Assembly (NCBI RefSeq): GCF_011355085.1
Contig: NZ_VXCP01000045.1
Location: forward strand, 16,539-80,538
Length of the DNA: 64,000 bases
From: Pseudomonas akapageensis
GTDB taxonomy: Bacteria; Pseudomonadota; Gammaproteobacteria; Pseudomonadales; Pseudomonadaceae
Direction of reading: 5' to 3'
Positions within the stretch are counted from its first letter, which is position 1. Every line of letters starts with the position of its first letter. Shown here one piece after another: positions 58,405 to 64,000 of the stretch. Under the pieces are notes generated by a model. It had not been told where the DNA came from. It did not search any database and saw nothing but the letters and a program-made list of their open reading frames with translations. The translations under genes were made by a program, and so were the position numbers.

Positions 58405-60768
58405 GTGGATTTACAGCAAGGCTTCCTGTTGACCCGGCATTGGCGCGATACGCCTGCCGGCACGGAAGTCGAATTCTGGTTGGCAACCGATGACGGCCCC
58501 CGGCATATCCGCCTTCCATACCAGAGTTCGGTGGCCTTTGTGCCTGCCGGGCTACGCGCCCAGGTCGAAGCACTGGTGCACGGCGAGCGTGACGTCGAAC
58601 TGCGCCCGCTGGATTTGTGCGATTTCCAGCATCGGCCCGTGCTTGGCCTGTATTGCCGGCAGCACCGGCAGTTGATGCACATCGAGACCCTGCTGCGAAA
58701 TGCCGGCATCGATGTCTTCGAAGCCGATATCCGCCCGCCGGAACGCTACTTGATGGAGCGCTTCATTACCGCGCCCGTGGCCTTCAGTGGCACGCCAAAT
58801 GCGGACGGCCCGCTGCTCGACGCGCAAATGAAGCCGGCACCGGACTACCGTCCCCGGCTGAAACTGGTTTCCCTGGACATCGAGACCAACGCCCACGGTG
58901 ACCTGTACTCCATTGCGCTCGAAGGTTGCGGTCAACGCCAGGTCTACATGCTGGGGCCGGCAAACGGCACGGACGCCGAAGTCGATTTTCAGCTCGATTA
59001 CTGCGACAGCCGTGGGCAATTGCTGGAAAGACTCAACGATTGGCTCGCCCGGCATGACCCCGATGCGATCATCGGCTGGAATCTGGTGCAGTTCGACTTG
59101 CGCGTATTGCGCGAACACGCCCAGCGCCTGAAAGTCCCGCTGCGCCTCGGTCGTGGTGGCGATGTGATGGGCTGGCGCGAACATGGTGCGCGCAACAACC
59201 ACTACTTCGCCGCGGCTGCCGGGCGGCTGATCATCGACGGGATCGAGGCACTGCGCTCGGCGACCTGGAGCTTTCCCTCGTTCAGCCTGGAAAACGTCGC
59301 GCAAACCTTGCTGGGCGAGGGCAAGTCAATCGATAACCCGTACCAGCGCATGGACGAAATCGACCGCATGTTCGCCGAGGACAAGCCCGCCCTGGCGCGC
59401 TACAACCTCAAGGATTGCGAGCTGGTGACGCGGATCTTCGCCAGGACCGAACTGCTGACCTTCCTGCTCGAGCGCGCTACCGTCACCGGCTTGCCCGCCG
59501 ATCGCAGTGGTGGCTCGGTCGCGGCGTTCACGCACCTGTACATGCCACTGATGCATCGCCAGGGTTTCGTGGCTCCGAACCTGGGCGACAAGCCACCCCA
59601 GGCCAGCCCTGGCGGCTTCGTGATGGATTCTCGGCCCGGGTTGTATGAGTCGGTGCTGGTGCTCGACTACAAGAGCCTGTACCCGTCGATCATCCGCACA
59701 TTCCTGATCGATCCGGTAGGACTGATCGAAGGGCTGCGCCATCCTGACGACGCCGAGTCGGTACCGGGTTTTCGCGGGGCGCGTTTCTCCCGCACGCGCC
59801 ACTGTTTGCCGGCCATTGTCGAGCGTGTCTGGCAGGGCAGGGAGGCGGCCAAGCGTGAACACAACCCGCCACTCTCCCAGGCGCTGAAGATCATCATGAA
59901 TGCGTTCTACGGCGTGCTGGGCTCCAGCGGTTGCCGCTTCTTCGACACGCGCCTGGCCTCGTCCATTACCCTGCGTGGCCACGAGATCATGCGCAGGACC
60001 CGCCAGTTGATCGAAGCCCAGGGGTTTGCCGTGATCTACGGCGACACCGACTCCACCTTCGTCTGGCTCAAGGGCGCGCACGACGAAGAAGAGGCGACGC
60101 GCATCGGCCGTGCGCTGGTGCAGCACGTGAACCAGTGGTGGCGTGACCACCTGCAACGGGAGTTCGGCCTGAAAAGTGCGCTGGAGCTGCAGTTCGAAAC
60201 CCACTTCCGGCGTTTTCTGATGCCGACCATCCGCGGCGCCGAAGAGGGCAGCAAGAAGCGCTACGCCGGGCTGGTCAGGCGGGCCGATGGCAGCGAGGAG
60301 ATGGTCTACAAGGGCCTGGAAACCGTGCGCACCGACTGGTCGCCCCTGGCCCGGCAGTTCCAGCAGGAGCTGTACCTGCGCATCTTCCATCGCCAGCCTT
60401 ACCAGGATTATGTGCGCGATTACGTGCGCCGGACCCTGGCCGGTGAACTCGATGAGCTGTTGATCTACCGCAAGCGCCTGCGCCGGCAACTGGGCGACTA
60501 CTTGCGCAACGTACCGCCCCATGTGCGCGCGGCGCGCATTGCCGACCAGTACAACGACCAGCAGGGGCGCCCGCGCCAGTACCAGAATGGTGGGTGGATC
60601 AGTTATGTGATCACCGTCGCCGGGCCCGAGCCGCTGGAGACCCGTAGTGCGCCGATCGACTATGACCACTACGTGACGCGTCAGCTGCAGCCGGTGGCCG
60701 ATGCCATCCTGCCGTTTGTGCAGGATGATTTCAGTACGTTGATCGGTGGGCAGTTGGGGTTGTTCTAA
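58405..60768 (+). CDS. polB: DNA polymerase II (787 aa)
   Basis: Family B polymerase used in translesion synthesis and replication restart. The exonuclease domain has LVSLDIETNAHGDLYSIAL (Exo I DIE), IIGWNLVQFDLRVL (Exo II) and the Exo III region YNLKDCELV. The polymerase motifs are VLDYKSLYPSIIRTF (motif A), KIIMNAFYGVLGSSG (motif B) and YGDTDSTFVWLKG (motif C, YGDTDS). Length 787 is as in E. coli. The start is GTG 58405 with GAGG upstream. No complete LexA box (CTGT-N8-ACAG) was found before it, although one half site CTGTAC occurs near 58300. Confidence 0.95.
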   Translation: MDLQQGFLLTRHWRDTPAGTEVEFWLATDDGPRHIRLPYQSSVAFVPAGLRAQVEALVHGERDVELRPLDLCDFQHRPVLGLYCRQHRQLMHIETLLRNAGIDVFEADIRPPERYLMERFITAPVAFSGTPNADGPLLDAQMKPAPDYRPRLKLVSLDIETNAHGDLYSIALEGCGQRQVYMLGPANGTDAEVDFQLDYCDSRGQLLERLNDWLARHDPDAIIGWNLVQFDLRVLREHAQRLKVPLRLGRGGDVMGWREHGARNNHYFAAAAGRLIIDGIEALRSATWSFPSFSLENVAQTLLGEGKSIDNPYQRMDEIDRMFAEDKPALARYNLKDCELVTRIFARTELLTFLLERATVTGLPADRSGGSVAAFTHLYMPLMHRQGFVAPNLGDKPPQASPGGFVMDSRPGLYESVLVLDYKSLYPSIIRTFLIDPVGLIEGLRHPDDAESVPGFRGARFSRTRHCLPAIVERVWQGREAAKREHNPPLSQALKIIMNAFYGVLGSSGCRFFDTRLASSITLRGHEIMRRTRQLIEAQGFAVIYGDTDSTFVWLKGAHDEEEATRIGRALVQHVNQWWRDHLQREFGLKSALELQFETHFRRFLMPTIRGAEEGSKKRYAGLVRRADGSEEMVYKGLETVRTDWSPLARQFQQELYLRIFHRQPYQDYVRDYVRRTLAGELDELLIYRKRLRRQLGDYLRNVPPHVRAARIADQYNDQQGRPRQYQNGGWISYVITVAGPEPLETRSAPIDYDHYVTRQLQPVADAILPFVQDDFSTLIGGQLGLF

Positions 60769-60775
60769 ACCCTAC

Positions 60776-60810
60776 GCCCTCGTTCCCACGCAGAGCGTGG
60801 GAACGAGGGC
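60776..60810. terminator. Hairpin terminator/repeat between polB and lysR
   Basis: GCCCTCGTTCCCACGC (60776-60791), loop AGA, then the exact complement (60795-60810): 16-bp perfect arms. It lies in the 42-base gap between convergent polB and a LysR gene. The stem is shared with the 43479 repeat element. Confidence 0.75.
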
Positions 60811-61764
60811 TCAAACCAACAGGCGCAAGGTCTCGAACAGCTGTCGGTCTTCCTTTTTCGCCGAACGGGCATGGCGTTTGATGACCTCCAGCAGGCACTC
60901 GGTAAAACACACCGCCGCATTGCTGAGCGCGCCATTGCGACGTGTGACGATGCTCAGCTGCCGGGGTTCGAACTGTTCGGCCAGACGCAGGCACGCCAGG
61001 CGCCCGAGAAAGGGCGGGGCGGTACCGAGGATGGCGGGTCCCCAGGTACACATGTCGGCCCGCTCGACCAACATCTGCAACATCGCCAATGAATGGGCGC
61101 GCACGATGCGTTCTTCATCGATCTGAGCACCGTGCTTCCAGAACAGCTCCTGCATGAGCGCAGCGTGCCCGTCCGGGGCATAGTTCAAGGTCCATGGCTG
61201 GTCGAGCAGATCATGGATCGAACGCACGCCCTGGCGTGGATGGCCCTGGCGCACCAGCACCGAGGTCTGGTAGTCGAGCAGGGGTTGGCAGGCAAACTCC
61301 TGGGTCGCTTGCGACAGGTGCAGCTGACCGATGGCGAAATCCATGCTGCCATCCCGCAGCAGCGGTTGGGCCACTGCCATCAGGCTCTCGAACAACTCCA
61401 GCTTGACCTCCGGCATCCGCGCCCGAAACGCCAGGACCACATCGGGCAGGAAGGTCAGGGCGACCCAGGGCGTGATCCCGACGCACAGCCGCCCCTTGGC
61501 CTGGCCACGCAAGTGGTCGAGTTCGGTCTGTGCATGCTCCAGCTGCTTGAGCACCAGCCTGGCGTGGGTCAGCAGCACCTTGCCATATTCGGTGAAGTTC
61601 AGGCCGCTGGGGGTGCGGATGAACAGCGGCAACTGTTGCGCGGTTTCCAGCTCGCGCAGGGCACGGGTGACCGCTGCCTGGGAGATGCCCAGGGAGCGCG
61701 CGGCGGCGCGGATGCTGCCGCTCTCGGCGCTGGCGATCAATGCTTGCAGTTGATGCAACTTCAT
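60811..61764 (-). CDS. LysR-family transcriptional regulator (317 aa)
   Basis: N-terminal helix-turn-helix MKLHQLQALIASAESGSIRA, ARSLGISQAAVTRALRELET, and the effector-binding domain with LCVGITPWVALTFLPDVVL, DFAIGQLHLSQA and ADMCTWGPAIL. The ATG at 61764 gives the usual N-terminus. It is divergent from an M20 amidohydrolase gene, with 128 bases between that contain GACAAC-N5-GTTGTC (61779-61795). It probably controls the amidohydrolase and solute-binding protein genes. Confidence 0.9.
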   Translation of the reverse strand: MKLHQLQALIASAESGSIRAAARSLGISQAAVTRALRELETAQQLPLFIRTPSGLNFTEYGKVLLTHARLVLKQLEHAQTELDHLRGQAKGRLCVGITPWVALTFLPDVVLAFRARMPEVKLELFESLMAVAQPLLRDGSMDFAIGQLHLSQATQEFACQPLLDYQTSVLVRQGHPRQGVRSIHDLLDQPWTLNYAPDGHAALMQELFWKHGAQIDEERIVRAHSLAMLQMLVERADMCTWGPAILGTAPPFLGRLACLRLAEQFEPRQLSIVTRRNGALSNAAVCFTECLLEVIKRHARSAKKEDRQLFETLRLLV

Positions 61765-61778
61765 CAGCTTACCCACCC

Positions 61779-61795
61779 GACAACGAATGGTTGTC
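61779..61795. promoter_or_regulatory. Inverted repeat in the lysR/M20 divergent promoter
   Basis: GACAAC (61779-61784), GAATG, GTTGTC (61790-61795); an overlapping TGGTT (61788-61792) and AACCA (61801-61805) pair also occurs. Either could be the LysR site between the divergent genes. Confidence 0.4.
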
Positions 61796-61892
61796 ATCAT
61801 AACCAAACTGCGCCTCCCCAGCATGTCGACGCTTGCCTAAGATCGAACCCGTCAGCGCCCTGGATTCGCTGAACCTGTCGAGGAGTACAACC

Positions 61893-63074
61893 ATGAATGC
61901 CGGCAACGTCCTGCCCGGGATCGCAGCGCTGGAGGATGAAATGATCGTCCTGCGCCGACGCATCCACGCCCATCCCGAGTTGGGTTTTGAAGAGTTCAAC
62001 ACCAGCGAACTGGTGGCCGCTTGCCTGGCCGAGTGGGGGTTCCAGGTCAGCACCGGGGTGGGCAGGACCGGTGTGGTCGCCACCCTGAAAAACGGCGAGG
62101 GACGTTCGCTCGGGCTGCGCGCGGACATGGATGCGTTGCCTATCCAGGAAACCACCGGCTTGCCCTACGCCAGCCGCATCGATGGTGTGATGCATGCCTG
62201 CGGCCACGACGGTCATACGGCCACCCTGCTGGCGGCAGGCAAGTACCTGGCGCAATCGCGTGGGTTCAAGGGCACGCTTCACCTGATTTTCCAGCCGGCC
62301 GAAGAAGGGCTGGGTGGCGCCAGGAAGATGCTCGAAGATGGCCTGTTCGAACGCTTCCCCTGCGACGCGATTTTTGCCATGCACAATGTACCGGGGCATC
62401 CCGCCGGGCATCTGGGTTTCTACAGCGGACCCTTCATGGCATCTGCCGACAGCGTGACCATCACGGTCATCGGCACTGGCGGCCATGGCGCGGTGCCGCA
62501 CAAGGCCATCGACCCGGTGGTGGTGTGTTCGTCCATCGTGATGGCGCTGCAAAGCATCGTCTCGCGCAACGTCGATCCCCAGGAAATGGCCATCATCACG
62601 GTGGGTTCCATTCACGCCGGCGTCGCCTCGAATGTCATCCCCGCGTCCGCCGAGATGCGCTTGAGCGTGCGCGCCCTGACCCCTGAGGTGCGTCGAGTGC
62701 TCGAGTCGAGGATTACCGAACTGGCACAGGGACAAGCCGCCAGCTTCGGCGCACAGGTGCAGGTCGATTATCAGCATTGCCATCCGGTGCTGATCAACCA
62801 CCCGGAACCAACCGCCTTTGCCCGCGAGGTCGCCCGCGACTGGCTCGGCGAGGGGCAGTTGATCGACAACTTGCGGCCGTTCACGGCCAGCGAGGACTTT
62901 GCCTTCATGTTGGCGCAATGCCCTGGTAGCTACCTGGTGATCGGCAACGGTCAGGGCGACAGCAGTTGTTTGCTGCACAACCCCGGATATGACTTCAACG
63001 ATGCGTGCCTGTCGGTGGGTGCGAGTTACTGGGTCAAATTGGTCGAACGCTTTCTGAGCCCTGCGGGCCACTAG
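61893..63074 (+). CDS. M20 family amidohydrolase, hippurate hydrolase type (393 aa)
   Basis: Zinc peptidase-fold amidohydrolase that cleaves N-acyl amino acids or similar amides. Metal-binding segments: LGLRADMDALPIQETTGLPY, HACGHDGHTATLLAAGKYLA, FQPAEEGLGGARKML (EE) and IFAMHNVPGHPAG; the C-terminal SEDFAFMLAQCPGSYLVIGN carries the final ligand. The ATG at 61893 has AGGAG upstream. Its partner gene at 63087, 12 bases later, encodes a polar amino acid SBP, suggesting import and hydrolysis of an acylated amino acid. Confidence 0.92.
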   Translation: MNAGNVLPGIAALEDEMIVLRRRIHAHPELGFEEFNTSELVAACLAEWGFQVSTGVGRTGVVATLKNGEGRSLGLRADMDALPIQETTGLPYASRIDGVMHACGHDGHTATLLAAGKYLAQSRGFKGTLHLIFQPAEEGLGGARKMLEDGLFERFPCDAIFAMHNVPGHPAGHLGFYSGPFMASADSVTITVIGTGGHGAVPHKAIDPVVVCSSIVMALQSIVSRNVDPQEMAIITVGSIHAGVASNVIPASAEMRLSVRALTPEVRRVLESRITELAQGQAASFGAQVQVDYQHCHPVLINHPEPTAFAREVARDWLGEGQLIDNLRPFTASEDFAFMLAQCPGSYLVIGNGQGDSSCLLHNPGYDFNDACLSVGASYWVKLVERFLSPAGH

Positions 63075-63086
63075 AGGACAACAACA

Positions 63087-63875
63087 ATGAACAAGATGAT
63101 TGCGGCTGTTTCACTGGCATTTTTGACGGCGTCGACCCTGGCCGGGGCGGCCGACTGGTCTGGCAAGGAACTGAAGCTGGGCGTCGATCCGACCTATCCA
63201 CCGCTGGAATACAAAAACCAGGACGGCCAACTGGCCGGTTTCGGCATCGACATCGCCGAAGCGCTCTGCCAGGAACTCAAGGCCCGTTGCATCTGGGTGG
63301 AAAGCAGCTGGGACGGGATGATTCCCGGGCTGCTGGCGCGCAAGTTCGATGCCATTGCCTCGTCGATGACCATCACGCCCAAGCGCATGGAAAAGATTGC
63401 CTTCACCGACAGGATTTCCAATGCACCGACGCGCCTGGTGGCCAGGCGCGGTTCGGGCTTGCTGCCCAGCGTCGAATCACTCCAGGGCAAACGCGTAGGC
63501 GTGGAGCAGGGCTCGACCCAGGAAGCCTATGCAAAAGCCGTCTGGGGTTCGAAGGGGGTCGAAATCCTGTCCTATCAGAACCAGGACCAGGTCTATGCCG
63601 ACCTGGTGGTCGGGCGGCTGGACGCATCATTGCAGGGGGCGATTCAAGCCAGTCACGGGTTTCTGGATAAAGCCCAGGGCAAGGACTTCGAATTCGCCGG
63701 CGACACCATGAATGAGCCGACTTTCTTCGGTGTGGGCGATGGCATCGGCGTGCGCAAGGACGACGTGGCCTTGCGTGAAGATTTGAACAAGGCTCTGGCG
63801 ACCATTCTTGCCAACGGCACGTATGCGCGGATCAACCAGAAGTATTTTGATTTTGATGTTTATGGGGTGAAGTAG
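63087..63875 (+). CDS. Periplasmic polar amino acid-binding protein (262 aa)
   Basis: Class 3 solute-binding protein. Signal peptide ends at about LAGA (residue 21); the mature part has LKLGVDPTYPPLEYKNQDGQ, GFGIDIAEALCQELKARCIW, SWDGMIPGLLARKFDAIASS and VGVEQGSTQEAYAKA. The pattern is that of lysine/arginine/ornithine binders. No permease gene is seen before the window ends, so the rest of the transporter is outside or elsewhere. It follows the amidohydrolase by 12 bases. Confidence 0.9.
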   Translation: MNKMIAAVSLAFLTASTLAGAADWSGKELKLGVDPTYPPLEYKNQDGQLAGFGIDIAEALCQELKARCIWVESSWDGMIPGLLARKFDAIASSMTITPKRMEKIAFTDRISNAPTRLVARRGSGLLPSVESLQGKRVGVEQGSTQEAYAKAVWGSKGVEILSYQNQDQVYADLVVGRLDASLQGAIQASHGFLDKAQGKDFEFAGDTMNEPTFFGVGDGIGVRKDDVALREDLNKALATILANGTYARINQKYFDFDVYGVK

Positions 63876-63885
63876 TAAGCAGGTA

Positions 63886-64000
63886 CGGCCTCATCGCTGG
63901 CAAGCCAGCTCCCACAGGGTTCAGGTGTGTACACAAGATGTATGCCTGGCCGATAACTTGTGGGAGCGGGCTTGCCCGCGATCGACCGCGAAGCGGTCGC
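63886..64000. repeat. REP pair, window edge
   Basis: Left arm GCCTCATCGCTGGCAAGCCA, then about 45 bases, then TGTGGGAGCGGGCTTGCCCG and CGACCGCGAAGCGGTCGC. The second arm is of the GCGGG subtype. The element runs to the window end and lies directly after the SBP gene. Confidence 0.85.

Noticed and set aside
58290..58405. LexA (SOS) box upstream of polB
   Set aside because: Only a half site CTGTAC is present and no ACAG at the right distance, so an SOS operator is not supported by reading.

Overview
The window is chromosomal DNA from a Pseudomonas, most likely of the fluorescens/putida complex. GC content is high, genes are dense, and gaps repeatedly carry the REP palindromes typical of that group (pairs of GCTGGCAAGCCAGCTCCCAC-type arms). 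Gene content also fits: OprD porin, GlaH/LhgO, CtlX, DNA polymerase II. No tRNA, rRNA, CRISPR array or complete insertion sequence was seen.

Layout. 1-6109: end of a chemotaxis operon (cheA 3' end, MCP, cheW, cheR, cheD, cheB) closed by a receiver-EAL protein. 6130-6670: two REP pairs around a small Cys-rich protein. 6675-21367: a catabolic cluster of two divergent arms that together encode alicyclic acid degradation. The minus arm (aliA, badH, badI, aliB, a MarR regulator, an OprD porin) activates cyclohexanecarboxylate and takes it through the ring-opening hydrolase. The plus arm (badK, an enoyl-CoA hydratase, pimC, pimD, a 3-hydroxyacyl-CoA dehydrogenase, a thiolase, gcdH) supplies ring hydration and takes pimeloyl-CoA through glutaryl-CoA to crotonyl-CoA. 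21488-30495: directly adjacent glutarate/GABA/5-aminovalerate operon (glaH, lhgO, gabD, gabT, gabP, a class III aminotransferase) with a divergent GntR regulator. Together these form about 24 kb devoted to C7 and C5 acid catabolism that meets at glutaryl-CoA, glutarate, 2-oxoglutarate and succinate.

30570-36255: a VapBC-type toxin-antitoxin pair, a phosphoribosyltransferase, two GntR regulators, a DctA-type carrier with two operator-like repeats upstream, and an orphan RtcB RNA ligase. 36397-42255: basic amino-acid (octopine/arginine/ornithine type) ABC transporter with an Lrp regulator, ornithine cyclodeaminase and CtlX, which suggests conversion of an arginine-like compound to ornithine and proline. 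42385-44327: accessory DNA with an MqsRA-like gene pair, a mosaic repeat, a gene fragment and an ABM-domain protein.

44360-51117: a two-component system, then a 1543-residue leucine-rich-repeat protein with a NEL-type E3 ubiquitin ligase C-terminus. 51187-57794: DUF1059 protein, patatin-like lipase, Rieske/FAD reductase, a small exported protein made of seven 13-residue repeats, a class C beta-lactamase-family hydrolase divergent from an AmpR/GcvA-type LysR gene, and a DUF1772 membrane protein. 58013-64000: a small conserved protein, DNA polymerase II, and a LysR / M20 amidohydrolase / solute-binding protein set that runs towards the window edge.

The best candidates for new biology are the compact aerobic cyclohexanecarboxylate pathway, the NEL effector, the MqsRA-like pair with a ribbon-helix-helix-like antitoxin, and the tandem-repeat exported protein. 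All calls are from reading the sequence; no database search was possible.
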